In this document: positions 22,073 through 32,548 of the stretch, one piece after another | How the letters are laid out: each line of letters starts with the position of its first letter | How positions within the stretch are numbered: the stretch's first letter is position 1 | DNA from: Incurvaria masculella | Lineage: Eukaryota; Arthropoda; Insecta; Lepidoptera; Incurvariidae | Assembly (NCBI GenBank): GCA_946894095.1 | Contig: OX335642.1 | Span: 755,021 to 819,020 of the forward strand | DNA length: 64,000 bases | Reading direction: 5' to 3' | Translations under genes and position numbers: made by a program | The notes under the pieces: generated by a model | What the model saw: only the letters and a program-made list of their open reading frames with translations | Database searches by the model: none | Told to the model about the DNA's origin: nothing

Positions 22073-22308
22073 TATGTACCTACTTTAAGTTAATATATTA
22101 AGTATATTCAAACTAACAAACCAAACCTACCGCCACTACCTACGAATATATCCCTATTGAACTTCCAAAACACCTAAAGGTCGACTGGAAGAAATCTCTT
22201 TGAGGGATAAGCTCGCCTTTGCGCTCCACTTATGTTGTTTTTGCTCTACACTTTATTTTCTTAATTGTTTTTTTTGTGGCGTATTAAAGCATTTTCAATC
22301 AATCAAAC
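22073..22308 (+). repeat. LINE 3' UTR fragment (family Y)
   Basis: CGACTGGAAGAAATCTCTTT, GATAAGCTCGCCTTTGCGCT and GTGGCGTATTAAAGCATTTT are shared, inverted, with 52824-53052, and more weakly with 46045-46175. This GGAAGA...GATAAG..CGCCTTTG block before a poly-A-like end is a 3' UTR type I know from lepidopteran LINEs. No coding part remains. Confidence 0.68.
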
Positions 22309-23393
22309 ATTAATATTCAAATTGGCCATATTGAGCATATTGTTAACTGGCCTTTATACATTTTAAAAAGATATATTTAAAAAATAGCGTCGCTTAGCAA
22401 CGCTATAGAGAGAGTGTAAAACAACTTGAAAAATAAAATAAAAAGTATTTTTGCTGAAAAAGTAATTTCATTCATTACGACATTAAAAAAATAATAGAAT
22501 AGTTCGTCCTTGATATTGAGCTTTAGACTTCTTTGTAAAAGAGAGAGAACGTTAACTAATATCACAAAAATCGTGAAATTACATTTATTGCGCGGAGAAT
22601 TTACAGAAAAGGCTCACAAAATGCGGGTATTCTCTACATATCCGTACAACGTTTGGAATGAAGAGAGAGATCTATGTCGGTAGACATTTAAGATTAACTT
22701 AAGATGATAGCGCGTGTAAATAAAATAATAAAACCTTTTAGTTTAAAAGTGAAATAAATCTATATTTGGTGTACTGAAATTATAAAATGTGAGTATTAAG
22801 AAATTTCAGCCGCAGAGTGCAAAAATAGCAAGCATAAAATTCTATTTAACATTTTCAGAATAACGTTTACACACTGTTTCATTACTTTGACTGTGCCAAC
22901 AATTAATGTACATGCAAGACACCAGGGTGATTGGTAATGTCTCAACAGACGGATATTGCTTCGATTAACTCAATTTAGGTCATTGGGGGTAAATATAGGT
23001 CACTCTGCACAGTTCAGTTTAAAGGATGACGGGTTGATTGCTCATACAGAAAATTAAGTTTACATTTGATGGTAGATTGTAATATGATGATAACATTCAG
23101 ATAATATGTTGATGTACATTTAGATGATATTTTTAGAATATAATTTATTTAAACTACACTAAGTTACGCCCCAGACAACAAAAGAAGAAAGTTCATGGGC
23201 GTTGAGATCCTGGCGTACGCCATATGCCGCGATTTATATTAAAACAATCCCTGGTTTATAGATATTTTTGATCTTTAACATTTATAAAATGGAACTGTTT
23301 ATTTGTACTGTTAGTAGAAGCAGACAGTACAGGCAGTTGTGCGCCGTGAACACTGAATAATAGCTGGATGTCATCTGCAAACATTTGATAGAA
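22309..23393. other. AT-rich stretch with a LINE-X scrap
   Basis: Nothing coding. 23195-23235 (GTTGAGATCCTGGCGTACGC CATATGCCG) matches a block in the LINE family X ends at 25935 and 44067. The rest is unassigned. Confidence 0.35.
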
Positions 23394-23487
23394 AGCAAAA
23401 GAAAGTGGTTCATGAAGGGGGCGAGGATTTGAACCCAGACCTCTGGTATTCTAGGCAAGTCCCCGCGCCACTAGGCTACGCCGCTGT
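23394..23487 (-). repeat. SINE tRNA-like head fragment
   Basis: On the minus strand: TAGCCTAGTGGCGCGGGGAC (box A-like), then GGTCTGGGTTCAAATCCTCG with a perfect box B (GGTTCAAATCC). Only the head remains; the body is missing. It abuts a CCGT repeat. Confidence 0.7.
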
Positions 23488-23493
23488 GTGCTT

Positions 23494-23786
23494 ATTTTTA
23501 GGGTTCTGTACCCAAAGGATGCCAACCGAACCCTATTGCTTAGCCTCCGTTGTCCGTCCATCCGTCAGTCAGTCCGTCTGTCACAGGGCTGCATCTCATG
23601 AACCGTAATAGGTACAAAGCTGATTTTTTCACAGAGTGTGTATTTATTTCGCCGCTAAAATAGGTAAAATAAAAAAAATAAAGGGGGCCATAAAATGGAA
23701 AAAAATCTAATTTGTTGTGTTAAATATTTTACGACGATACGGAACCCTTCGTTTGCGAGTCCGACTCGCACTTGGCTGGTTTTTTA
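23494..23786 (-). repeat. CCGT repeat, copy 4 (near full length)
   Basis: Reads TTTTTAGGGTTCTGTACCCA, a CCGTCCATCCGTCAGTC tract, GTCACAGGGCTGCATCTCAT, GAACCGTAATAGG, and ends GAGTCCGACTCGCACTTGGC. It is one of the most complete copies in the window. Confidence 0.82.
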
Positions 23787-23834
23787 TCGTTATGTGTAAA
23801 TGTCTCTGCGATTTCTCCAAATAAATAAATAAAC
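23787..23834 (+). repeat. Very short LINE 3' tail
   Basis: CTCTGCGATTTCTCCAAATAAATAAATAAAC resembles the last bases of the LINE at 18152-18980 (TTCTCCAAATAAATAAAT). This looks like an extreme 5' truncation. It ends only about 25 bases from the host exon. Confidence 0.5.
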
Positions 23835-23858
23835 AAGTGAAAGAAGTGCGTCACTCAC

Positions 23859-24013
23859 TGTGCGTGTGGAAGTCGATCAGCTGGACGGTGTCGCAGTCGT
23901 CGCCGACCTGCAGGTACGTGATCTCGCAGCGGAACGTGCCCTCGTCGTCGGGTCGCACCGCGCGGATGATGAGCGACGCGGTCGCCGCCTCGGGCGTGTA
24001 CTCCACGGCCAGC
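23859..24013 (-). CDS. Single host exon: C-terminal half of an immunoglobulin domain
   Basis: Minus strand, 155 bp, about 67% GC against an AT-rich background. The acceptor is CGCTTGCAG|G and the donor ACA|GTGAGTGA. The exon opens with one base completing a codon, then 51 sense codons, then one base, so both introns split codons. It reads [13 protein letters not shown], then [20 protein letters not shown]. DxGxFxC is the hallmark of the F-strand of Ig V-type domains, and the Cys would pair with one in an upstream exon. The product is therefore probably a cell-surface adhesion or signalling protein of the Ig superfamily, such as the Sidestep or Beat group, but that family choice is a guess. 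No other exon of this gene is visible. The neighbouring TE insertions fit long introns. Confidence 0.78.
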
Positions 24014-24153
24014 CTGCAAGCGGGAGCCGAGCGTCAGTCCTGGCGGCCTGGTGCTGGCGGAATTGACGGAGCACGATTCGCACGCGGTTGGACCACCAGT
24101 TGTAGAGAGAGTTTGGTAGTCAATAAAACAGTATCTCTCTAGTAGAAAGCTAT

Positions 24154-24560
24154 CAGCAGCAGCCTAGTGGCGCCGGGACTGGCCTAGCGTCCCAGAGGTT
24201 TGGGTTCAATTCCGACATGCACCACTATCTTTCTCTTTCTGAGTTCGATAAGTTCATTCCGTCACGAATGCGAGCTGCTCCATGGTTCGGAATCCATGAA
24301 AAACTGTAAGTCCTCTTCCTACCTACTAGGTGGTAGGGTTTAAGCCCACCCGGGTTGGTACCATCTCATTGGATGAAAAGATGGTCGAAGCGACAATAAT
24401 AAAATTTTCCGTGTTTTCCATCTAGTTCAGTGTAGCCGTGCTCATAGAGGGAAAGTCTTGACATGGCACCTAATTCCTTCGGGAATGATTGTATTGTGCT
24501 AATATCATAACAGTAGTTGTGTGGTATTAGCCATCCATTTCAGGTTGCATAAAAAAAATA
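24154..24560 (+). mobile_element. Full-length tRNA-headed SINE
   Basis: About 400 bp. Box A-like TAGTGGCGCCGGG in the AGCCTAGTGG context, box B GGGTTCAATTCCG, then the body (GAGCTGCTCCATGGTTCGGA, GGTTGGTACCATC, GTTCAGTGTAGCCGTGCTC, GACATGGCACCTAATTCC, GGTATTAGCCATCC) and an A-rich tail at 24551-24560. It is transcribed from an internal pol III promoter and depends on a LINE for movement. It lies about 140 bases outside the exon's acceptor. The 3' half is shared with the 5S-headed copies. Confidence 0.85.
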
Positions 24561-25141
24561 AAGTAAGCCTGGATGGTTAAAGGTTTTACCAAGTCCACTT
24601 GTATTATGTGAACAATTTTATTATATTCAGAAGTTTCATTGAAACAAAAAAAAACTCTTTTCGTGCCACCCATCCAATCCAATTAAACACAATTGTTTTA
24701 AGTCTTAATTTCAACTCATGAACAGGTTTCAAATATTGGCTATATAAACTTTTCCTCAGACAAGCCTAGAGAAATTGTAAACTTCAACAAGAATCTCTTA
24801 ACGCCTTTCAACGTAACTTTAACAAATCCCTTAAATCCAACTTATATACCCTTTCGAAGAAAACCTTAGATTTAAAACCAATCTTGCCACGAGTACTGTA
24901 CACAGAGTACCGTAGAGTACATAGATTAAAATTGAGCTCTGAAAATTAAAACATAAAGCTCCAGCAACGAATGCAGCCATGAAACTGAAGTAACGCGTCC
25001 ACATTCAAAACAAATAAGCTTGTAACACATTATCCTGCCCGTTTAGGTAGACGTATTCACTGTACGAATACTACGTATTCCATATTGCGTGCCACCTGCC
25101 GACATTTGAGTGTTCTTGAAGGCCGAAGGATTAAAAAGCTT
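24561..25141. other. AT-rich stretch, nothing recognised
   Basis: No gene, no repeat landmarks. Poly-A runs near 24640-24655. Confidence 0.35.
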
Positions 25142-25620
25142 TTAAGGCCCTGGTACTAGCCAAATCGCAAAGTTAGACGAGGCACCCCAAGTTAACTAAC
25201 TAAGTCTGACGATTATAAGTGTCATTCATACAATATATGATTCCTTGTCTAGGAATCGACCTATTTTCGTTAATGTATGTTTCCTTTTTCTATACAAAAT
25301 ACATTGCGGAAACGGTGTCCATTTCCGAACTTTTTTGACTAAATGTAGAAATCTAAAAGCAAGTGGAATTTTTTGTTTATGCATATATGCTGTTTTTGCT
25401 TATATCTAGAAATCGAATTACTTTCAGATTTCTAATGAGAAAAATCAACTTTTTTATTTTTATAATTATTTAAATAAATGATGGAATCAAAAAATATTAA
25501 CAATCCATTATCAGTCTGGAGTTCTATTTGGATTTGCTGAAGCGTTTCACTACATATTATTACATTTGTTAAAAAGTGCATTTGTATGGCGCGAGTAGTT
25601 GGCTAGTCCTAGGGCCTTAA
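25142..25620 (-). mobile_element. TTAA MITE family 1, copy 3
   Basis: 479 bp with TTAA at 25142-25145 and 25617-25620. Same internal sequence as the other copies (CCTTTTTCTATACAAAATAC, GGCGCGAGTAGTTGGCTAGT). Confidence 0.88.
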
Positions 25621-25724
25621 GGTTGTCGAATAACAGACAAAAAGTTCGCAAAACGGAACTTATAAAGCTTTTAATAAAGGTGAACAAATATTTTACTGGA
25701 GCCTGTAAATTTATCATTTCTTTG

Positions 25725-25985
25725 GCTATTGAATACGAATTTGGTAAAACTACATTTCGACCTTCCAGGTCCTTAAGGTTCCTGGTCGGTAAACTATGGA
25801 ATTCTTCTCTGCCGAGGTATTTCCCCCAAAGTACAACCTGCGATCCTTCAAACATGGTGTGACGAAGCACCTGCCCTGACGGCATGGTTTACGCAGCTCC
25901 TCTGAAAGTTCGAAAGCGTCGTCGGGTGCATCCGAAGTGAGGTCCTGGCATGCGCCATACGCTGCGCTTAAGGGTGTGATAGCAC
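25725..25985 (+). pseudogene. LINE family X: RT C-terminus and start of 3' UTR
   Basis: 25760-25810 reads FRPSRSLRFLVGKLWNSSLP in one frame; the next codons (PPKYNLRSFK...VTKHL) continue one base out of phase. An R-S-F-x(n)-LWNSLP-x-YFP end is typical of the last residues of insect LINE reverse transcriptases. The stop is at about 25877. The following segment (GTCGTCGGGTGCATCC, GAGGTCCTGGCATGCGCCAT) is shared with 44045-44090. The frameshift makes it a relic. 25986-26348 holds nothing recognised. Confidence 0.62.
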
Positions 25986-26348
25986 CTGATTGCATTTAGT
26001 TCCATAAAGACGCAAGTAAAACAATATTTAATTATTTTTACTTATTTTGAAATTTAAAAAAAGGTGCATTGATGGTCTAGCTGTATTTGAAACCGTTAAC
26101 GGTAAATATCTGACGTTAATACTCTGTGGTCAAACTTCTTTAATGAACATTTATGAATATTTGTCTAATTTGAGAACACAACGCACTAGAAACTTACAGT
26201 TTTATATTTTAACGATATACGTATTCACTTTTTGATTTTCGAAATTAGTGATAGTTATTTTTTAAATATTCTTAAATTTTGTTTTAACTACGTCCTTATC
26301 AAACTAAACGCAATCGGCTTTTAGAAAAAATATTAGAACATCATGTAA

Positions 26349-27631
26349 TAGGTCGGGGAAAAAGTCTTTTCGCATTATAGTATGTATGAACTTGTAATAA
26401 AATCTCTTTGGCTATACTATTTGTATCTGGCTGGTTTTGGTATCATTGAAAGTTTAAATTTTAAAGAACATAATTCCAAATTCAAATTAGGAAAATGTGT
26501 GATTCTCATTTGTTTTTCGTACTGTCAAAATGAGTGAATCTAATGAAGAAATTCGATACATTTTAAAATTTTACTACAAAAAAGGTAAAAATGCAACGCA
26601 AGCCGCGAAAAAAATTTGCGATGTTTATGGACCTAGTGCAGTGTCTGTGAGAGTAGCACAAATTTGGTTTAAGCGTTTTCAATCCGGAAATGTTGATGTC
26701 AAAGATGCACGTCGCTCTGGTCGCCCTATTACGGATAAAATGGATGCCATTTTTGAAAAAGTGGAGCAAGATCGGCATATCAGTAGTTACGACGTAGCTG
26801 AAGAACTAGGAATTGACCACAAAACAGTTTTGGCGCATTTGAAAAAAACTGGGTACACAAAAAAGCTCGATATTTGGGTACCTCACGAGCTCACTGAAAG
26901 AAACCTAATGAACCGTGTACTCATTTGTGATTCTTTATTACGACGTAATGAAACCGAACCATTTTTGAAGAAGCTGATAACTGGTGATGAAAAGTGGATC
27001 ACGTACGACAAGAACGTGCGAAAAAGGTCGTGGCCAAAGGCCGGTCAAGCTTCACAGACTGTGGCGAAACCCGGGTTAACTCGCAACAAGGTGATGCTGT
27101 GTGTGTGGTGGGATTGGAAGGGCATTATTCATTATGAACTGTTACCACCAGGCAGGACCATCGATTCTGAACTCTACTGCGAACAACTGATGAGATTAAA
27201 GCAAGAAGTTGAGAGAAAGCGGCCGGAATTAATCAACAGAAGGGGTGTGGTTTTTCATCATGATAACGCTAGACCTCACACATCTTTAGCCACTCAGCAA
27301 AAACTAAGAGAGTTTGGCTGGGAGGTGTTAATGCATCCGCCGTATAGTCCTGACCTTGCACCTTCAGATTTCCACCTGTTTAGGTCTCTTCAGAATTCTT
27401 TAGGCAGTGTCAGGTTAACATCACTAAAGGACTGCCAAAACCACTTGTCGCGGTATATTGATCAGAAGTCCCAATATTTCTATAGCAACGGGATCATGTC
27501 CCTACCTACAAGATGGCAAAAAGTTATCGAACAAAATGGTACCTACATACTTTAGTTAAATGTAAATAAACCATATTAAAAAATGTTTTGAATTTTCTTA
27601 AAAAATGCGAAGAAACTTTTTCCCCAACCAT
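26349..27631 (+). mobile_element. Complete mariner transposon
   Basis: About 1.28 kb. Left end GGTCGGGGAAAAAGTCTTTT from 26351; right end on the minus strand GGTTGGGGAAAAAGTTTCTT from 27629. The inverted repeats extend about 26 bp with a few differences, and TA dinucleotides flank both ends. A single transposase gene fills the interior. The short UTRs (about 180 bases upstream, 75 downstream) suit a mariner. Exact TIR boundaries cannot be fixed because the flanks are AT-rich. Confidence 0.93.
26530..27555 (+). CDS. Mariner transposase, uninterrupted
   Basis: 341 codons, normal length for a mariner transposase, which cuts and pastes its own element at TA sites in the nucleus. The N-terminal half (about 1-110) has paired helix-turn-helix DNA-binding modules (ILKFYYKKGKNATQAAKKIC; YDVAEELGIDHKTVLAHLKK). 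The linker carries WVPHELTERN, the diagnostic mariner motif. The catalytic triad is complete: D153 (TGDEKWITYD), D245 (HHDNARPHTS) and D280 (YSPDLAPSD), with 34 residues between the last two, the DD34D signature. No stop or frameshift is visible, so it may be active or recently active. The start is the first Met in frame, preceded by GTCAAA. Confidence 0.95.
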   Translation: MSESNEEIRYILKFYYKKGKNATQAAKKICDVYGPSAVSVRVAQIWFKRFQSGNVDVKDARRSGRPITDKMDAIFEKVEQDRHISSYDVAEELGIDHKTVLAHLKKTGYTKKLDIWVPHELTERNLMNRVLICDSLLRRNETEPFLKKLITGDEKWITYDKNVRKRSWPKAGQASQTVAKPGLTRNKVMLCVWWDWKGIIHYELLPPGRTIDSELYCEQLMRLKQEVERKRPELINRRGVVFHHDNARPHTSLATQQKLREFGWEVLMHPPYSPDLAPSDFHLFRSLQNSLGSVRLTSLKDCQNHLSRYIDQKSQYFYSNGIMSLPTRWQKVIEQNGTYIL

Positions 27632-28215
27632 ATAATAAGCGCGCCGTGTAAACAGGCAAGGGGCGCTATCGGGCCTAGGTCGGTCCGCGGGAATATGACG
27701 CCGTAATAGGAAGGATTATATGCATACATACATTCTGAAATGTATGTCATCTGTGGTTATAACATAGCCCAATGCCGTCACCGATAGCGCACTCGTAACG
27801 ATACCTATTGTTATATATATCCGAATGGTATAATTGGAAAAAGTTGTTAGTGGTTTGTGAAGAAAACTAGAAGAAGTTAATATTTTAAACATGTTCCATA
27901 AAAAAATTGGTCCTGCGGAGGTGATTAGCACGTTCATAAACCCAGTACGTTACATGTGAACGGCCCCATTACGGACTCAAAGCCAGCGCAATATCGCTGA
28001 GTTTCCTCCTCGAGCGAGCGCCATCGTTCTAGCATTTAATTAGAGCGTGGATGGCGACTCCGCTCCTGCGCCGCCTGGGAACAGCGACGGCAATGGATGC
28101 GGCTGTGATTGCAAAATGAAGATCTTTAATTATTACTTCATTTAGTTTAAATATATATTTTTACTGAGCGCATTTAAAAAATGACTACGGCTTGAGTTTT
28201 AATCAAGAGTTCTTA
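27632..28215. other. Unassigned; two GC-rich patches
   Basis: 27640-27705 (GCGCGCCGTGTAAACAGGCA) and 27950-28110 (GCGCCATCGTTCTAGCATTT AATTAGAGCG) are GC-rich without a coding frame. The second contains ATTTAATTAG and TTTAATTATTAC strings like homeodomain sites, so it is a possible enhancer. That is speculation. Confidence 0.35.
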
Positions 28216-28369
28216 GGCAGTGTGATTACGAAGCGCGAAATTAAGTATAGGTGCTGCACATAAACCAAATTGACAGCTTTCGCATACAAAATCGGTCAGT
28301 TTGCTCTAAGATTTAATTGGGGTAAGTGTAAAACTTACACCTCTTTTCGCGATTCGTAATCGCACTGCC
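28216..28369. mobile_element. Small 154-bp inverted-repeat element (MITE-like)
   Basis: Left end GGCAGTGTGATTACGAAGCG CGAAA; right end on the minus strand GGCAGTGCGATTACGAATCG CGAAA. They match at 23 of 25 positions. No coding. No target duplication is evident. Further half-sites of the same motif follow downstream. Confidence 0.65.
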
Positions 28370-28553
28370 GGTTGCCGATGCTTCCATTTCGTAATCGCAC
28401 TAGCTGTCAGATACAACCAACCTCCCCTGTTTTGTGCTTCGCAATCGCACTGCGGGTCTACTCAGGGAAAGGATCACGAATTTGAAGCTGTCAAACTTTT
28501 TTAGAAAAAAAAAACTATTTTTTTCGCGTGTTCGCCTCCCTGAGTAGACCCGC
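28353..28553. repeat. Iterated TTCGTAATCGCACT motif and 17-bp inverted repeat
   Basis: TTCGTAATCGCACT occurs at about 28353 and 28388, and as TTCGCAATCGCACT at 28438. Then GCGGGTCTACTCAGGGA (28452-28468) is repeated exactly inverted at 28537-28553 around a 68-base loop. Confidence 0.7.
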
Positions 28554-29738
28554 TACCTAACAGTGAAAATCGAATGAGGATTAAACCTCCTGTTAACTGC
28601 ATAAATATTAAGTACTTTATAAACAGAATATCAAAAAACTGAAATTTCTTATTTTCTTCACATGGACTAGTATCAGAAGTCCACACCAAGATTATTTCTG
28701 ATTATTTTCAAAATGTAAATGCCATACTTCAATAAAGATGTAAATTCAGTCCTAGAATTATTTTCAACCTATTGCTTGTTGCTGTAAATCCGGTTACCCC
28801 ACCGAAATCATTGTTCTATGTAATTGCAGCGTACAATGGAGTGGCAGTTGTTTTTGCAACCAGTTCATATTACCAACTCGACTGTTTCAATTCTCCATTA
28901 CAGTTTTTAATTCAACAACATTCGCCACGCAAGATTTTTTTCAACTACCAGCACGATTTTGTTAAATTAATAGAATGTACATACTAATATCGTGTTTTTT
29001 CATTCATCGTCATTCGCTCTAATGGAAAGAAAATTTAATTAGATTTCATCCAACCATTTACAATAAACATACTATATATGAAATAAAATGTTATGAATTT
29101 AATTCGATTTTAATTTTATTTTCGAAACAGAGAGGACTTAACATTCATTTTCTATCCTTAAAAATTGTGTTAACGCAGGGTTTCTTGTTGTAATCTTCGA
29201 CCCATTGCAAATTTTAAAACACGTCGGACACTTTCTAAACTCATTTGAAGGGAAATAAAAAAAAGGCAAAATATACAACTTTTTTTTTAAGACAGAAAAA
29301 GTAAAGTTACCGTAATTTTTGGATCGATCCCACGGACCCTAAGGCTTCCACGGACCCCCAGCTTTAGAAACCTTATACAAGCAAAAGTCAAATAGACAAG
29401 AGGCAAGTGACATTATTTATGAGGATGTTTAAAAATTCTCTTGAAGAAAAGATATTAGAAAAAGAAACAAAACATTTGAAAAATATCGCAGCTTTGAGAT
29501 CGCAATAGGAGGTGAAAAGTCGCCTTAATTTATTTACTTGAGCTGCGAGGTAAAATAACAAAATTCACGTACATCTCAGCGCCGACGCGAAATTTAATAA
29601 CACTCGGTAATGATGTCGTCTGATATTATTATTTCAAACGAGAAAAGTTCCAACATTAAAACGAACCGACTGAATGATATTACGGGAACATTACGTTTGG
29701 AGTTTTTTTTTCTACTCTTAATTACATTTAAAATGTAT
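28554..29738. other. AT-rich stretch, nothing recognised
   Basis: No gene. TTCTGATTATTTTCAAAATG at about 28695-28714 resembles the body of the tRNA-like repeat at 14530. CGGACCCTAAGG and CGGACCCCCAGC near 29333-29362 are a short imperfect direct repeat. Confidence 0.35.
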
Positions 29739-29856
29739 CAGTCGTATTCAGGCAGAACCTGTCGAAACTTGGTACGAGGTTAGCACCGGACTAACCATAC
29801 AAAAACCGGTCTAGCCCGGCGTGTTAAAGTTAGTCCGCCCACTCTGAATACGGCTG
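29739..29856. mobile_element. Candidate 118-bp MITE
   Basis: Ends CAGTCGTATTCAG and its near complement CTGAATACGGCTG (12 of 13). A GC-richer interior differs from the flanks. No target duplication seen. 29857-30434 holds nothing recognised. Confidence 0.4.
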
Positions 29857-30439
29857 TGAGACGTAAAAAAAACTAAAAATACTTTAAATACTAATATTTT
29901 TATTGATAATTTTATGAATTTAATAAATACGACATTATCGTTTTCTCATGAATTTTAGTTTATCTAACGACATACCCATTGAAGCGTGCATTGTAATTTG
30001 CATTTTGATGAGCACATATAATACATAAAGCATTCAAAATGATGGTATATTTTCAGATCGGATTCAATATACGAGTATATACACGTGTGTTGTAACAGTC
30101 TTTAAAGGCAAAAGAAAACATGTAAACCTCATATAAAATTGTCTTTATTTTACACAACCTAAACTTAAGCGACACTATAAATATATAACATGTAGGTTTT
30201 TGAGATGTTTCTTCTTACATGTATTACGTTTTATCTGTTTATTAATAAGTTCTTCTTTTGATTAATATAGATTACATATTTTACTTTAAGTTCTCTAGGA
30301 AAGTAAGTAATAAAAATGCCGTACTCAATTAAAAAAAATCTTTGTGGCGACAGTTGTTGGATTAAGTTTTATAATCCTATCAGCCAACGAATTTCTCGAT
30401 GATATTCGAAACGACACAATGTTTCCCCTATCTACTACG

Positions 30440-30878
<439 letters not shown>

Positions 30879-32003
30879 AATATAATTATATGTATTTTAA
30901 TATAACATCTGATTACAATGCTTCATTGTAGATGTCGCTCTATATCCTCAAATTATGTTTATTAATGTATTATCAATTTGTTTAATCTCTATTTTTTATA
31001 TATTTACACTGATGGTTGCTGCTTGTTGTAACTTTTTTCTTTGTCTTAGGATGTTCTAACAAAAATGTAAGCTTATCATTTAGATCTAGTTAATATCATA
31101 AATGTGAATGGAAAAAATCTATAAACCGTGTCTGGGCGGTTTCTTTCTCGAACCGTCTCTTATGGTCACCATCCACCACTTAGGAAATGTATCGTAATGG
31201 TAGGTAGCCTAAAATTGATGGAAATAATCAAGCTATACGGAGACCTGAGCCACATTAAAATAGCGTAATATCTACTGAAGTTATAAGCGGGTGACAGAAT
31301 GTTTTAACTAGAGGTGCAAACTTGTCTTGGGCCACACAAGTCAATGAAGTCAGTTTATGTACGTTTATCATATGAATATTTTTTTCTTCCATTTCATTTT
31401 CAATATTTTTTTTAGTTACTTAATTTAAGATTGAATGTTAGAGAATGCGAATTCATCAACACCGTCGTTTGGAAATCTGGAGCATCAATCTGAAACCTGT
31501 ACATTACACCTACTAGCAAGGACAAAGGCTGTTTCCTGAGTTGAAGACAATGGTGTACTCCATTATTGAATTTAATAGAGTCGAGATTGATGTGTAACGC
31601 CTCTGAGCACAGACAGATCCTTCTACGACAATACGTTCAATTTGCGTAATTACATGACTATTTGTTACCCAAAGTAAGTACATATGTATGTTACTTTATA
31701 TATACAAAGTCATCGCGCCGCCGCGCTTGATGCTAACCTGCCATAACCTAACCTAACCTACACCCGGTATACGCGCACTCACTTGGTACGTGAAAAGATC
31801 ATCAAAGTTTGGATATTTTTATTGGAATCTACCCATTTTTTATAAAACGGGAAATATTTGGTTTTCGTTTTTGGTATATTTAACATCATCTTATGTTATC
31901 TATTAGAGCTACTCCTGTAGCGATGGAAAACCACTAACTCTAGTTAATTTGCTTACGAATTCGGGACGCGCAACATCGAATTTTCGGTATTACTAATATT
32001 CCG
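30879..32003. other. Unassigned; short telomere-like repeat inside
   Basis: AT-rich, no gene. 31746-31763 contains CCATAACCTAACCTAACCTA, three units of the insect telomere repeat (TTAGG on the other strand). A similar short run is at 35829-35844. Confidence 0.4.
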
Positions 32004-32548
32004 GGAGGTCACGACATTTTTGGTCACGATAAGGTGAATGGCTGAATCTGGATTCACATGTTAGAGACCGACCCTCTGATGCTAAATGTGTCGGTCAGCC
32101 TGCGCCAAGTGGTTGCGTTATCTAGATTGGCTATGTAAAATCGATGTTGGTATGTACTTGCTGATGAATATACTGATTGTCTGGACATATTGATACCTAT
32201 TAGTTAAACAACAATAACCATCCTGTTTTTTCATTAACTACGTAAATACACGTTAAGTTATATCAGTAACCTGAATCGCCCATAACTACGAAATTCAACC
32301 AAATATTAGTTCAGTATTCGTATTACTACGCAAGTATGTACCGATACTTTCATGCTTCGTTATTTGCAGCCATTTACTTTATAACATACATTTTTGTCTC
32401 CATTACTACTTTTTCAGACGCCTTATTTACGTAACGCAACCATTTGGGGCAGGCAGACTGACACATTTAGCTTCAGAGGGTTGCTATTTATCACGTGAAC
32501 CCAGTTTCAGCCATTTACGTTATCGTTACCATTTTTGTCGCGACCTCC
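32004..32548. mobile_element. 545-bp foldback element
   Basis: The left arm from GGAGGTCACGAC and the complement of the right arm from GGAGGTCGCGAC align for about 130 bases: ATGGCTGAA, GATTCAC/GGTTCAC, CCCTCTGA, GCTAAATGTGTC, TGGTTGCGTTA. After about 70 extra bases in the right arm they align again (GTACTTGC/CATACTTGC). No coding frame, no convincing target duplication. Class unknown. Confidence 0.72.

Noticed and set aside
23877..24083. Alternative frames across the Ig exon (two plus-strand frames and another minus-strand frame)
   Set aside because: High GC opens all frames there. Only the minus-strand reading bounded by AG/GT splice sites gives a recognisable domain motif.
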